A stretch of DNA of 64,000 bases from an uncultured Lachnospiraceae bacterium (GTDB taxonomy: Bacteria > Bacillota > Clostridia > Lachnospirales > Lachnospiraceae): the NCBI GenBank assembly GCA_910579805.1, contig CAJTWM010000015.1:1-64000 (forward strand), read 5' to 3'. Below the pieces are notes generated by a model. It ran no database searches. It had not been told where the DNA came from and worked only from the letters and a program-made list of their open reading frames with translations. This document shows positions 50,561 to 60,307 of this stretch, in pieces. Position numbers and translations under genes: made by a program. Position 1 is the stretch's first letter; every line of letters begins with the position of its first letter.

Positions 50561-52540
50561 ATGAGATACCAGATCAGGCACGCTGTTGTGCAGTATGCGG
50601 CTGACGTGATATTAGAGGATGTGAATTTTGAGATCAGGGATACGGAAAAGATCGCGGTGATCGGCAGGAACGGCTGCGGGAAAACGACGCTTTTAAAACT
50701 GATCGCGGGAGATATCCAAATGAGTAATCCCGACAGCGACGAAGAGTGCGGCATTACGATGGCAGGCGACCAAAAAATAGGGTATCTCCGCCAGATCAGT
50801 TTTGAAGACGGAAACATCAGTGTGGAAGAGGAAATATTGAAAGTGTTCGAGCCTGTTTTCGCCTGTGAGAAAAGAATGAAGCAATTGCAGGAAGAGATGC
50901 AGTTAAAAGGAGAAAAAGCCCTTTTACAGAAATATGCATCCCTTCAGGCACAAATGGAGGCGCTTGGCGGATATACTTACCGTAAAGAGATGGAAACGAT
51001 GTTTCAGAAGTTCGGGTTTGCTTTAGAGGATCTGAAACGTCCCATAGGCAGCTTTTCCGGCGGACAGCAGACGAAAGTCGCTTTTGTGAAGCTGCTTTTG
51101 AGCAGGCCGGATATTATGCTTCTGGACGAGCCGACCAACCATTTGGATATGCCGACGATCGAATGGCTGGAAGGTTATCTGAAAAATTATAATAAGGCGG
51201 TAGTCATTGTTTCCCATGACCGTATGTTTTTGGATCATGTCATTGATGTGACATATGAAATAGAATATCATAGGATAAAGCGTTATCCCGGTAATTATAC
51301 TTCTTTTATCAGGCAAAAGGAGGAGGCTGCGCTAAAGCAGGAAAAGGATTACGAGGCGCAGCAAAAAGAAATCAGGAGGCTGACGGAATGGATCGAAAAG
51401 TGGAAAAATACGCCGACGAAAGTAACCACGGCAAGATCCAAGCAGAAAATGATCGAGCATATGGTTCTTGTGGAGAAGCCGAGACGCTTTGATACGAAGG
51501 CGTTTAAAGTACAGTTTCGTCCGCGGATAGAGAGCTATACGGATGTGCTTGCGGCGAAGAAACTGGAGATCGGGTACGATTCTTTGCTCAGTCAGGTCAC
51601 TTTTACGCTGAAGAAGAAGGAAAGGATTGCGGTTATCGGGGAAAACGGAAAGGGAAAATCTACGTTGTTAAAGACGGTGGTAGGAAAGATCGATCCCCTT
51701 GGAGGCGAATATCAGTTCGGCGGTAATGTGGAATGGGGATATTTTGACCAGCAGGCGGCAGTAGAGGAGGGGGCGGACCCGGAGCTTACTGTGATAGATG
51801 ATTTTTGGAACGTTTATCCCCGGTTAAAAGAAGTGGAAGTAAGAAACGCGCTGGGATGTTTCCTGTTTTCGGGAGACGACGTATTTAAAAAATTAGGGCT
51901 TCTTTCAGGGGGAGAAAAGGTGCGCCTCGCACTTTGCAAAATGTTTATGACACGCCCGAACCTGCTGATTCTGGACGAGCCGACGAACCATATGGATCTG
52001 GTCGGAAAAGAAGCTTTGGAAACGATGCTGAAAGCCTTCGAAGGCACGGTGCTTTTTGTTTCCCATGACCGTTATTTTATAAAAGAAATTGCGACCGGGA
52101 TTCTGGATTTCGCAGATGCGGGCGTGGACTTTTACGACTGCGGTTACGAGGAATATCTGGAGCGGAAAGAAAAGATCAGGAAAGGGGAGATCGGCCAGCT
52201 TGGGAAGAACACGGCGAATGCAGAGAAGAACAAAAAGGCAGCCGGGCCGACGCTGTCCGATGTATTTGATAAAAAGACATACTATAATCCGGGACGGATG
52301 GAGAGCCGGTTAAAAGGCCAGATCAAAAAATATGAGGAGCAGTTGTCGGAGAGCGAGACCCGTTTGGCGGAATTACAGTTAAAGCAGCTTGCCCCCGAAC
52401 TTTCGGCGGATTATGAAAAACTGATGGAGATCACGAACCGGATCGAAGAGGAGGAGCGGACGCAGGAGAGTCTTTTGGAAAGGATTCTGGAGACGGAGAC
52501 GGAACTGCAGGAACTATTGGAAGAAAACAGCGGGAACTGA
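50561..52540 (+). CDS. ABC-F family ATPase
   Basis: 659 residues. Two ABC modules without membrane helices: Walker A GRNGCGKTT (~36) and GENGKGKST (~355), signatures SFSGGQQTK and LLSGGEKVR, Walker B with DEPTNHLD in both, and a ~70-residue linker between them; the C-terminal ~110 residues form a coiled coil (LKGQIKKYEEQLSESETRLAEL). ABC-F proteins bind the ribosome E site; some protect against antibiotics, others are housekeeping factors. The attenuator-like leader favours an antibiotic-responsive role, but the linker has not been matched to a known resistance subgroup. Confidence 0.92.
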   Translation: MRYQIRHAVVQYAADVILEDVNFEIRDTEKIAVIGRNGCGKTTLLKLIAGDIQMSNPDSDEECGITMAGDQKIGYLRQISFEDGNISVEEEILKVFEPVFACEKRMKQLQEEMQLKGEKALLQKYASLQAQMEALGGYTYRKEMETMFQKFGFALEDLKRPIGSFSGGQQTKVAFVKLLLSRPDIMLLDEPTNHLDMPTIEWLEGYLKNYNKAVVIVSHDRMFLDHVIDVTYEIEYHRIKRYPGNYTSFIRQKEEAALKQEKDYEAQQKEIRRLTEWIEKWKNTPTKVTTARSKQKMIEHMVLVEKPRRFDTKAFKVQFRPRIESYTDVLAAKKLEIGYDSLLSQVTFTLKKKERIAVIGENGKGKSTLLKTVVGKIDPLGGEYQFGGNVEWGYFDQQAAVEEGADPELTVIDDFWNVYPRLKEVEVRNALGCFLFSGDDVFKKLGLLSGGEKVRLALCKMFMTRPNLLILDEPTNHMDLVGKEALETMLKAFEGTVLFVSHDRYFIKEIATGILDFADAGVDFYDCGYEEYLERKEKIRKGEIGQLGKNTANAEKNKKAAGPTLSDVFDKKTYYNPGRMESRLKGQIKKYEEQLSESETRLAELQLKQLAPELSADYEKLMEITNRIEEEERTQESLLERILETETELQELLEENSGN

Positions 52541-52579
52541 TTGCTGCGTGTACGGCGAAGCGCAAGGTTAGGAGAGGGC

Positions 52580-53677
52580 ATGGAGCGGTTTTATAAAAGA
52601 AGTATTTTTTTATTGTTTGTATTTTGTGCGGCGGTATTTACCGGATGCGGAAGTAAGAAAGCGGAACAAGAAACGGAAAAAAGACTCAGAATAGCGGAAA
52701 CCTTGGAAGGGATGCAGCAGCAGGAAACATCCGGCAGGGAAAAGGACGGACAGCGGGCAGAAAGCGGCAAAGAGATGCAGGCAGAGGCCGGCATACCGCG
52801 GGAAACACAGGGCCAAAGAGAAAAAACGGGAACAGCAGAGGATTCCACAAAGGAAAATCATGCAGCCGGAACAACGGAACAACAGGGCGGGCAGGAAAAA
52901 GAAGAAGGCCGGACGCCGCAGGAAACGGAAGGCGCAGGGAAAGGTTCCGGACAGCAGGAAAACCGACGGCCGGAAGAGGACGGGACGGAAGGCGGACGGA
53001 CAGAGAAGGAGTCCTCTGAAAGCGGTAAAGCGGAAACGGATCCGTCAGCGCAGGGAAGGCTGGTCGTTATCGATGCGGGGCATCAGCAAAAAGGAAACAG
53101 TGAAAAAGAACCGATAGGCCCGGGAGCCGAACAGACAAAGGCGAAAGTAGCCGGAGGGACGAGCGGATGCGTCAGCGGTCTTGCGGAATATGAACTGACG
53201 TTAGCAGTGGCGCTTAAGCTGCAGGAGGAACTGGAGAACCGGGGATATACCGTGCAGCAGATCAGGACGTCCCATGACGTGGACATGAGTAATGCGGAGA
53301 GGGCGCAGGCCGCCAATGACGCAGGGGCCGGCGCTTTTATACGCATTCATGCCAATGGTTCCGAAGATTCTTCCGTCAACGGGGCGATGACGATCTGCCA
53401 GACGCCGGATAATCCTTATAACGGGGCGTTTTATGAAAAGAGCAGAAAGCTGTCGGATTGTGTGCTGGAAGGTTTGACGGCCCAGACCGGATGTAAGAAA
53501 CAGTATGTATGGGAGACGGACAGCATGAGCGGGATCAATTGGTGTCAGGTTCCGGTGACGATCGTGGAAATGGGATATATGACGAACCCTGACGAGGACG
53601 CGCTGATGGCTTCGGAAGAATATCAGCGGAAGATCGCCGCGGGCATTGCAGACGGAATAGACCGGTTTTGGGAATGA
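52580..53677 (+). CDS. N-acetylmuramoyl-L-alanine amidase, lipoprotein
   Basis: 365 residues from the ATG at 52580 (AGGAGAGGG upstream). Lipobox FTGC (Cys19-20 region), a very long Glu/Gly/Lys/Gln-rich linker (~25-165), then an amidase_3 domain: VVIDAGHQ (zinc His), the YELTLAVALKLQEELENRGY block, FIRIHANGS (zinc His) and TIVEMGYMTN (catalytic Glu). It cuts the bond between MurNAc and L-Ala in peptidoglycan, from outside the membrane. Starts 39 bp after the ABC-F stop; the two could be co-transcribed, though functions differ. Confidence 0.9.
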   Translation: MERFYKRSIFLLFVFCAAVFTGCGSKKAEQETEKRLRIAETLEGMQQQETSGREKDGQRAESGKEMQAEAGIPRETQGQREKTGTAEDSTKENHAAGTTEQQGGQEKEEGRTPQETEGAGKGSGQQENRRPEEDGTEGGRTEKESSESGKAETDPSAQGRLVVIDAGHQQKGNSEKEPIGPGAEQTKAKVAGGTSGCVSGLAEYELTLAVALKLQEELENRGYTVQQIRTSHDVDMSNAERAQAANDAGAGAFIRIHANGSEDSSVNGAMTICQTPDNPYNGAFYEKSRKLSDCVLEGLTAQTGCKKQYVWETDSMSGINWCQVPVTIVEMGYMTNPDEDALMASEEYQRKIAAGIADGIDRFWE

Positions 53678-53691
53678 GCGGAGAAAAGGGC

Positions 53692-53730
53692 AAAAAAAAG
53701 AACCTTGTCTTGAAGAACAGGTTCTTTTTT
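53692..53730 (+). terminator. Terminator of the amidase gene
   Basis: AAGAACC-TTGT and AACA-GGTTCTT arms around CTTGAAG, followed by TTTTTT. Its right side overlaps the promoter of the next gene. Confidence 0.78.
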
Positions 53731-53738
53731 GCTATAAT
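53710..53738 (+). promoter_or_regulatory. Predicted promoter of the GGDEF gene
   Basis: TTGAAG (53710-53715) and extended -10 TGCTATAAT (TATAAT at 53733-53738), spacing 17; the -35 lies inside the loop of the preceding terminator, so the two signals overlap compactly. Confidence 0.6.
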
Positions 53739-53804
53739 GGTTAAGATTGTATACAAAAGAGAAGATATTTATAGTAAATTTAAGAGCAGATTGGAAAGAA
53801 ACGA

Positions 53805-54848
53805 ATGGAAAAGATCACGGCCCGAATAGGAAAAATCATGGATTGGTTTATTACGAATAGAAATAAACTGTTTTTGGCAGTGTGCTTAGTAATACATGTT
53901 ATTTACATGTGCCTGTTTTTTAAACTGAATATACTGGTATTGGCATATCTTAATTTTTTCAGCAGCGCATTTTATTTCTATTTTTTATTTGTAAAAAAGG
54001 ACACTTCGGAAAAGAGTATGGTATCCACTTACTATGAGATCATTCTGTTTTCTGCACTGAGTGAACTGGCGCTTGGGCAGGATTACGGATTTTTTCTTTA
54101 TATGGTGGGAATGTCCGCAACGGTGTTTTATCTGGTTCCTTCCTATGGTAACAAGAGATTTGTATACCAGATCGTTGGAATTGCCTCCGCGCTTATAATA
54201 GAGGGGGTGGTCATGGTGAGCGGGATCGGTTTCCCGGAAATGCAGGAGACGGCATCACCCTACAGAATCCCTGTTTATCTGGCTAACCTTGGAATAACGG
54301 CGAGCATTGTATTGGCGGCAACTTTTTTCTATTCCAAGGAAACGGAGAGCGTGTGGGAGACGTTACGGTATAACATGAATCACGATGTCCTGACGGGACT
54401 CTACAACAGGCGTTTTTTGGAACGGCATATAGAACTGATTCCTGAGAAAGAGAGAAGACAATATGTGATTTCCATGATAGATATTGACTTTTTTAAGAAG
54501 GTAAACGATACTTATGGACACGAGGCCGGGGACGAAGTGCTGATCAAAGTGTCGAAATGTTTGAAAGAAACGGCGGGAAAGGAAAATCTGGCAGTTCGTT
54601 GGGGCGGAGAAGAATTTATCCTGTATTTCCCGGATTCTACGACGGAACAGATCCATCCGGTCATCGAAGCGTTGAGGAAACGGATAGAGGATATGGTGAT
54701 TGAAGTCAGAGGGAAAGAGATCCGGGTGACGATCACAAGCGGAATTGCAACCGGACTGGCGGACAGCAATTATGAAAAGGTGATCGGAAGTGCGGATGAG
54801 AAGCTTTATTTAGGGAAACAAAGGGGAAGGAACAGAGTCATTATTTAA
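53805..54848 (+). CDS. Diguanylate cyclase with membrane sensor
   Basis: 347 residues. About six membrane helices (~15-180, MASE-like but unassigned), then a GGDEF domain (~185-347): DVLTGLYNRRFLERHI, DIDFFKKVNDTYGHEAGDEVL and the active-site motif RWGGEEFIL. It makes cyclic di-GMP. No inhibitory RxxD is obvious upstream of the GGEEF. It precedes the chemoreceptor by 36 bp, so the pair is likely co-transcribed, linking motility or surface behaviour to an external signal. Confidence 0.93.
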   Translation: MEKITARIGKIMDWFITNRNKLFLAVCLVIHVIYMCLFFKLNILVLAYLNFFSSAFYFYFLFVKKDTSEKSMVSTYYEIILFSALSELALGQDYGFFLYMVGMSATVFYLVPSYGNKRFVYQIVGIASALIIEGVVMVSGIGFPEMQETASPYRIPVYLANLGITASIVLAATFFYSKETESVWETLRYNMNHDVLTGLYNRRFLERHIELIPEKERRQYVISMIDIDFFKKVNDTYGHEAGDEVLIKVSKCLKETAGKENLAVRWGGEEFILYFPDSTTEQIHPVIEALRKRIEDMVIEVRGKEIRVTITSGIATGLADSNYEKVIGSADEKLYLGKQRGRNRVII

Positions 54849-54884
54849 ACGGACATAGAGATTTTACTAAAGGAGAAGGGGAAA

Positions 54885-56966
54885 ATGAAGTCGATTCGAA
54901 TTAAAATTGTGTCAGGAATTTTAGCGTGTTCTGTTTTAACTGCGGTTTTGATAGGAATTATGAGTATTGTCAATTCCATAGCTATTGCCAATAGGGACGC
55001 GGAGCGGCAGATGGAGATGGCGGCGCAGATCTGCGTGGACGATCTGAACGCAACGATTTCCGGTATCGAGCAGTCGGTAGATTTTTTGAGCGATCTGGTA
55101 GGAAAGAATTTTGATCAGGATTCTTTTAAGAAGGATAAAGGGTATGCGGACGCGTATACGGAGCAGATCAAGGATACGGTAGTAGATTTTGCATTGAATA
55201 CGGAGGGAGCTATCACGGTGTATGTACGTTATAATCCTGAGTATTCCAATCCTACGTCGGGAATTTTTGCAACAAGGACTTCTACAAACGAGGAGTTTGC
55301 ATTGCTGACTCCCACGGATTTCAGTATGTATGAGAAAGACGATCTTTCCCATGTAGGGTGGTATTATGTGCCGGTGGAAAACGGTTCCGCTACATGGATG
55401 GAGCCTTATGTCAATGAAAATATCAATGTATATATGATTTCTTATATTGTGCCTTTGTTCGGCGAAGACGGAGAATCTATCGGCGTGGTAGGTATGGATA
55501 TTGCATTTCCCGCTATTACCAACGTGGTGGATACGGTAAGGATGTATGATACGGGCTATGCTTTTTTGGCTAACAGACAGGGCAGACTGATGTATCATAA
55601 AGAACTGGAGACTGGACTCGATCTGCGGGATCTGTCACTTGGCAGTATCAGCGAAATGCTTGCGTCGCCGGAGGCAGAGGGAACGCTTGGCGATTATGTC
55701 TACAATAAGGTCAACAAGCATATGGTCTATGATATGCTGGATAACGGTATGTGTTTTGTACTGACGGTACCCAAAGCGGAATTTTATTCCGAAGCAAACA
55801 GGCTTATTTTGTATATCGGACTCGGGATTGTGGCAGCGGTATTGTTTTCGGGCGGGATCGGGATTGTTGTCGGCAGCAGTATTTCCAAACCGATCAAACT
55901 GCTGACGGGGATCATCGGACAGACATCAAGACTTGATTTTACTCCCACGCAGGGCGGAAAGAGTTTGCGAAAGCAGAAAGACGAGATCGGCATTATGGCG
56001 ACGGAGATCCATCAGATGCGTAAGATCTTAAGGAAAATGACCGGCGATATGCATGAAGTGGAAGGGACGATTTCGGACAGCGTGGAAAAGCTGGATCTGA
56101 TCATGCAGAAGAACAGTATGCATTCGGAAGATAATTCTGCGGCGACACAGGAAATGGCAGCCGGTATGCAGGTAGTATCCAGTAATACCGAGCATGTATT
56201 ACATAGTATAGAGGAAGTAAAGAAAAATTCGGAAAGCATTTATAAGCTGGCGCAGGACGGGGAGAGCAATTCGGACCAGATAGCGGAGCGCGCCGGTGAA
56301 ATGGAAAGAGTAACGAAGGCGTCCAGCGATAAGACCAACGCCATGTACGGCGTTATGAAAGAAAAAACGGATACGGCGATCGAAAAATCAAAGGCTGTTA
56401 AGCGGATTGACGAGCTGACCAACGATATTAAGAGCATTTCTTCCCAGACGAATTTGCTTGCGTTAAATGCCAGTATCGAGGCAGCCCGTGCCGGCGCGGC
56501 AGGAAAAGGGTTCGCCGTGGTAGCGACGGAGATTGGAGCGCTTGCGGCGCAGACGCTACAGACGGTGGATACGATTAGTGTGATCGTAAACGAAGTCAAT
56601 GAAGCGGTTTCCAATATGACGGAATGTATGACGGCAATGATGGATTTCCTTGAAAATACGGTATTGAGCGATTATGAAATGTTCCGGGATTCGGGAGTGC
56701 AGTACCGGTCGGATGCGGATTCTTACAGTCTTGTCATGGGACAGATCAAAGGGGCCATTGAGGAATTGGATACTTATATTTCTACAATCATGAAAGCGGT
56801 GGACGATATTAACGAGACGGTCAGCCAGTCTTCGGAAGGCATCAACGTGATCGCGGAGAAATCGACGGAAACGGTAGATACTACGCTGGAAGGATATGAA
56901 AGACTGCGGGAGAGCAGGGAATCTATCAAGGCGCTGACAGCGATCGTAGAACAATTCAAGCTGTAA
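54885..56966 (+). CDS. Methyl-accepting chemotaxis protein with Cache sensor
   Basis: 693 residues. Membrane helix ~8-28, extracytoplasmic double-Cache-like domain (~35-300; VGWYYVPVENGSATWMEPY, EDGESIGVVGMDIAFP, DTGYAFLANRQGRLMYHKEL), second helix (~306-328), HAMP (~330-385), then the signalling domain with hairpin tip SQTNLLALNASIEAARAGAAGKGFAVVATEI. AAGGAGAAGGGG precedes the ATG. The Cache fold binds small ligands such as amino acids or organic acids; which one is unknown. It implies flagellar or surface chemotaxis in this organism. Confidence 0.94.
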   Translation: MKSIRIKIVSGILACSVLTAVLIGIMSIVNSIAIANRDAERQMEMAAQICVDDLNATISGIEQSVDFLSDLVGKNFDQDSFKKDKGYADAYTEQIKDTVVDFALNTEGAITVYVRYNPEYSNPTSGIFATRTSTNEEFALLTPTDFSMYEKDDLSHVGWYYVPVENGSATWMEPYVNENINVYMISYIVPLFGEDGESIGVVGMDIAFPAITNVVDTVRMYDTGYAFLANRQGRLMYHKELETGLDLRDLSLGSISEMLASPEAEGTLGDYVYNKVNKHMVYDMLDNGMCFVLTVPKAEFYSEANRLILYIGLGIVAAVLFSGGIGIVVGSSISKPIKLLTGIIGQTSRLDFTPTQGGKSLRKQKDEIGIMATEIHQMRKILRKMTGDMHEVEGTISDSVEKLDLIMQKNSMHSEDNSAATQEMAAGMQVVSSNTEHVLHSIEEVKKNSESIYKLAQDGESNSDQIAERAGEMERVTKASSDKTNAMYGVMKEKTDTAIEKSKAVKRIDELTNDIKSISSQTNLLALNASIEAARAGAAGKGFAVVATEIGALAAQTLQTVDTISVIVNEVNEAVSNMTECMTAMMDFLENTVLSDYEMFRDSGVQYRSDADSYSLVMGQIKGAIEELDTYISTIMKAVDDINETVSQSSEGINVIAEKSTETVDTTLEGYERLRESRESIKALTAIVEQFKL

Positions 56967-56979
56967 GCGTACTTTGAGC

Positions 56980-57004
56980 GTCTGCTGAAGCGGACAGATG
57001 GGAG
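56980..57004 (+). repeat. Hairpin/Shine-Dalgarno repeat, copy F, fused to a start codon
   Basis: Hairpin 1 GTCTGC-TGAA-GCGGAC (one G-U pair), AGAT, GGGAG at 57000-57004, then CAAAA and ATG at 57010. A half unit without hairpin 2, like copy E. Confidence 0.75.
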
Positions 57005-57009
57005 CAAAA

Positions 57010-57447
57010 ATGAAACAGTACGAGACATTGCGTCTGGTAACAGGGGAAGATCTGAATCATCACGGAACGCTGTTTGCGGCAAGGGCGGCCGGCTGGTTTG
57101 TGGAAGCAGCCTTCAGCGCGGCGGCCTGTGCCTACGGAAAAAATGAGATCGTATGCCGGAATCTCCACAATATGTCTTTTCAAAAACCGGTGCTGCCGGG
57201 GACGGTCTTAACGTTTAGAGCGAGAGTCGTTTATACCGGAAAGAGCAGTTTTGTCGTGGATGTATCGGCGGCGGACGCTTTGGGAGGGGAAACGGCGATA
57301 GAAGGGATGGTTGTCTTCGTAGCGGTAGACGGGCAAAACGGAAAAAAGACGGAACATCATATTGTTTTGGACGAGCCTCAGGACGAGACAGAAAAAGAGA
57401 GACGGGAAATCGCAAAAAAACTGCAGCACACTTCAAACACACTCTAA
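57010..57447 (+). CDS. Hotdog-fold acyl-CoA thioesterase
   Basis: 145 residues from the ATG at 57010, five bases after the repeat's GGGAG; 56998 is an unlikely alternative start. LVTGEDLNHHGTLFAARAAGWFVEAA (catalytic region with Asn/His and Asp), MSFQKPVLPGTVLTFRARVVYTGKSSFVVDV are typical of the acyl-CoA hydrolase branch of the hotdog fold. Substrate chain length unknown. Its last bases carry the one-ended fragment of the MITE-like repeat (TTCAAACACACTCTAA), so the C-terminus has been shaped by it. Confidence 0.82.
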   Translation: MKQYETLRLVTGEDLNHHGTLFAARAAGWFVEAAFSAAACAYGKNEIVCRNLHNMSFQKPVLPGTVLTFRARVVYTGKSSFVVDVSAADALGGETAIEGMVVFVAVDGQNGKKTEHHIVLDEPQDETEKERREIAKKLQHTSNTL

Positions 57448-57473
57448 AAGGAAGTTCAGGAGAACGCAGGAAG

Positions 57474-57914
57474 TTGAAAATCTCAATTGAAGAAATCGAC
57501 GCAGCCGTAGAAGAAGAAATCATTATCCGCTGTCATCAGGTGGATCAGGAGATTTTGGAATTGTGTCGGAAGATAAAGAAAAATCAAAACTTTATATCGG
57601 CAGTTTATAAAGAAGAAATCTACAAACTTCCGGTCCGGGAAATTCTTTATTTTGAAACGGTAGATAATAAGGCGTTCTTTTATTGCGCCGACAGGGTATA
57701 TGAAACCAGACTCAAGCTATATGAATTTGAGGAGATGAGCGAGGGAACATCCTTTTTCAGGGCTTCTAAATCGGTGATACTGAACGCGGATAAAATCAGG
57801 TGCGTGAAACCGGCGTTAAACGGAAGATTTGAAGCGACGATGGAAAACGATGAAAAAGTGATGATCTCAAGGCAGTATGTTACGGATCTGAAAAAGGCTT
57901 TCGGAATAAAATAG
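57474..57914 (+). CDS. LytTR-domain DNA-binding protein
   Basis: 146 residues from a TTG start at 57474 with GCAGGAAG upstream. The N-terminal ~45 residues are helical; from ~48 the LytTR fold begins: EIYKLPVREILYFETVDNKAFFYCADRVYETRLKL split over strands, FFRASKSVILNADKIRCVKP and GRFEATMENDEKVMISRQYVTDLKKAF. Stand-alone LytTR proteins of this size act with a DUF3021 membrane protein, here the next gene. Probably regulates the following ABC exporter genes. Confidence 0.9.
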   Translation: MKISIEEIDAAVEEEIIIRCHQVDQEILELCRKIKKNQNFISAVYKEEIYKLPVREILYFETVDNKAFFYCADRVYETRLKLYEFEEMSEGTSFFRASKSVILNADKIRCVKPALNGRFEATMENDEKVMISRQYVTDLKKAFGIK

Positions 57915-57957
57915 GAGAGGGATCCGTGCAATAAAGCGGCGCAGAAACGGAGTTAAG

Positions 57958-58383
57958 ATGAAAGCAATATTAAAAAATATGTTCTCACATTTTTTTGTGA
58001 TATATACGGGCGCTATTTTCGGGACATTCATTTTCTGTTTTATATTTGACAGAGAAGCCGTGTTTGGGATCGACTATTTCCTATCTATGATTTTTTTGTC
58101 CTTAATGGGGGATCTGCCTCTTTTAGTTTTTTACTCCAAAACGGAATTAACGAAGGTACAGATGAAAAGAAGGCATTTGCTGCATTTTTGCCTGATAGAA
58201 GCGGTAACGCTTATGATAGGGCGGTCCATGGGACTATACGGGAAGTCGTTTGCGGAGGCGGCGGTGTTTTTTCTTATCATTGCATTCGTATATCTGATGG
58301 TACTTATTGCAAGATATATATCGAATAGGATCGTAGCGGACGAGATCAATAAACGGATCGAGGAACGTAGGAAGGGTGAGTAA
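57958..58383 (+). CDS. DUF3021 membrane protein
   Basis: 141 residues with four membrane helices (~12-32, 40-62, 75-95, 100-125). VIYTGAIFGTF, MGDLPLLVFYSKTELTK and the RIEERRKG tail fit DUF3021, the family that usually pairs with LytTR regulators as in this operon. It may hold the regulator at the membrane until a signal arrives; this is inferred from other such pairs. Its stop lies in the terminator that follows. Confidence 0.88.
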   Translation: MKAILKNMFSHFFVIYTGAIFGTFIFCFIFDREAVFGIDYFLSMIFLSLMGDLPLLVFYSKTELTKVQMKRRHLLHFCLIEAVTLMIGRSMGLYGKSFAEAAVFFLIIAFVYLMVLIARYISNRIVADEINKRIEERRKGE

Positions 58384-58400
58384 CTTACCCTTCTTTTTTT
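58371..58400 (+). terminator. Terminator after the LytTR-DUF3021 pair
   Basis: GAAGGGT and ACCCTTC surround GAGTAACTT, followed by TTTTTTT; the left arm lies inside the end of the DUF3021 gene. Read-through may link it to the ABC genes. Confidence 0.82.
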
Positions 58401-58494
58401 ACGCCTTACAGTAACTTTTTTACAGGCTGCGTCAAGAGGGATTTACAAGCCGGCTGTTTTCGCATAAAGTGTGAAGAGAATTTGGAAGGAAAGG

Positions 58495-59424
58495 ATGTGG
58501 CTGCCAGTTATGGAAAAAATCATTGAAGTGGAACATTTACAAAAATCTTATAAAAAAGTCCAGGCGGTAAAGGATGTCAGTTTTTTTGTAGAGAAAGGCG
58601 GTTTGTTTGCATTCCTTGGGCCGAACGGCGCGGGAAAGTCTACGACGATCAATACCATCTGCACTTTTTTAAAACCGGATGCAGGGAAGGTTTGGGTAAA
58701 CGGGCATGAACTTGGCAAAGAGGACGAGCGGATACGCATGGATATCGGAACGGTATTTCAGGAGAGCCTGCTGGACGAATTGTTGACGGTAAGGGAAAAT
58801 CTGGAACTCAGGGGAGGGCTCTACGGGCTGAAAGGCGCGGAGTTAAAGAAGGCTGTGGAAAGGGCCGTGAAATGGAGTGAGACGGAGGAGATCATCAAAC
58901 GTCCTTACGGAAAATTATCGGGAGGCCAGAAAAGGCGGTGCGATATCGGAAGAGCGCTGATCCATACGCCGAAAATTTTGTTTTTGGACGAACCCACGAC
59001 CGGGCTCGACCCTCAGACGAGAAAAAGTGTCTGGAATACGGTAAAGCGTCTGCAAAAGGAAGAAGGAATGACGGTCTTTCTGACGACGCACTATATGGAA
59101 GAGGCGGAAGACGCGGATTATGTCGTTGTGATAGACGACGGAAAGGTGGCGGCAAAGGGAACGCCCTTTACGTTAAAAGAGTCTTATACCAGCGATAAAA
59201 TGAAGGTAAAATGCAGGGACGGAAAGCAGGCGGCGCATTTTTTTAAAGAAAACGGGATCCGGTATAAAGAAGTGGCCGATTACATTGAGGTCAGAGGAAG
59301 GACTACGAAAGAATTTATTCCTCTTTTGCAAAAGATGCAGGAAAATATTTTGGATTATACGGTGGAGAAAGGCTCCATGGACGACGTATTTTTAAATATA
59401 ACGGGTAAGGAGATCAGAGAATGA
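58495..59424 (+). CDS. ABC transporter ATP-binding protein
   Basis: 309 residues from the ATG at 58495 (GGAAGGAAAGG upstream); 58510 is the alternative. Walker A GPNGAGKST, signature KLSGGQKRRCDIGRAL, Walker B LFLDEPTTGLDPQTR and the His loop TTHYME. The C-terminal ~90 residues (DKMKVKCRDGKQAAHFFKENG) resemble those of ABC-2 exporters of the DrrA/NatA group. It overlaps the permease start by 4 bases (ATGA). Probably exports a drug, lipid or peptide under LytTR control; the substrate is unknown. Confidence 0.92.
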   Translation: MWLPVMEKIIEVEHLQKSYKKVQAVKDVSFFVEKGGLFAFLGPNGAGKSTTINTICTFLKPDAGKVWVNGHELGKEDERIRMDIGTVFQESLLDELLTVRENLELRGGLYGLKGAELKKAVERAVKWSETEEIIKRPYGKLSGGQKRRCDIGRALIHTPKILFLDEPTTGLDPQTRKSVWNTVKRLQKEEGMTVFLTTHYMEEAEDADYVVVIDDGKVAAKGTPFTLKESYTSDKMKVKCRDGKQAAHFFKENGIRYKEVADYIEVRGRTTKEFIPLLQKMQENILDYTVEKGSMDDVFLNITGKEIRE

Positions 59425-60302
59425 GAGCGTTTGCAAAAAGAAATCTAAAACTTTATTTCAGGGATAAGAGCGCCGTGTTTTTTTCCCTTTTGGCGGTGAT
59501 CATTTCGATCGGGCTATATGTTTTGTTCCTTGGCGATGTTTATACAAAGGAAATATCGGGAAACGACGGCATGACCGGATATGCAAGGGAGATCATGGAT
59601 AATTGGGTGATGGCGGGGACGATAGCGGCGGCGGGGATTACGGTATCGCTTGGCGTACTGGGGACAGTGATAGAGGACAGGGCAAGGAAGATTACAAAAG
59701 ACTTTTACGTTTCGCCGATGAAACGTAGCGCCATGACGGCAGGTTATATTATTTGCGCCTATGTGGTAAGCGTTTTTATGACGATGTTTACCTTTTTGCT
59801 TTCGCAGATGTATATGAAATTGAACGGGGGCAGTTTTCTTGCGGCAGAGCGGATTCCCAAGTTCTTAGGGGTGCTTTTGATCACTGATTTTGCGGCGACG
59901 GGCATGATGGCATTTTTTGTGTCGCTGTTTCAGTCGAGCTTACAGGCCTATTCCACGGCATCCACGGTTGTCGGTACGTTAGTCGGCTTTATCATGGGAA
60001 TCTATCTGCCCATCGGTATGTATCCTTCTTTTGTGCAGTGGATCATAAAGTGCTTTCCCATTTCCCACGGCGCGGTGCTGCTTAGGAAAATCATGATGGA
60101 AGAGGTAATGGAACGGGCCTTTACCGGAGTTCCGCCCGAGATTGCGGAAGAAATCTTGAAGCAGCTGGAATCTCATTTTGGCGTCACTTATTATTTTGGG
60201 GATACCGTGATAAGCGAGGGCGTGAGCGTGCTGGTCTTATTGGTTACGGGAACGGTATTTATGGTATTGGCAAGCATAAATTTATCAAAAAAGCAGAAAT
60301 AA
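59421..60302 (+). CDS. ABC-2 type permease
   Basis: 293 residues with about six membrane helices (~15-35, 60-85, 110-140, 150-175, 185-210, 265-290) and the ABC-2 shape: N-terminal AFAKRNLKLYFRDKSAVFFSLLAV, LGTVIEDRARKITKDFYVSPMKR, a conserved TVVGTLVGFIMGIYLPIG and a closing VFMVLASINL. Partner of the ATPase just upstream. A strong terminator follows. Confidence 0.9.
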   Translation: MRAFAKRNLKLYFRDKSAVFFSLLAVIISIGLYVLFLGDVYTKEISGNDGMTGYAREIMDNWVMAGTIAAAGITVSLGVLGTVIEDRARKITKDFYVSPMKRSAMTAGYIICAYVVSVFMTMFTFLLSQMYMKLNGGSFLAAERIPKFLGVLLITDFAATGMMAFFVSLFQSSLQAYSTASTVVGTLVGFIMGIYLPIGMYPSFVQWIIKCFPISHGAVLLRKIMMEEVMERAFTGVPPEIAEEILKQLESHFGVTYYFGDTVISEGVSVLVLLVTGTVFMVLASINLSKKQK

Positions 60303-60307
60303 AAGAG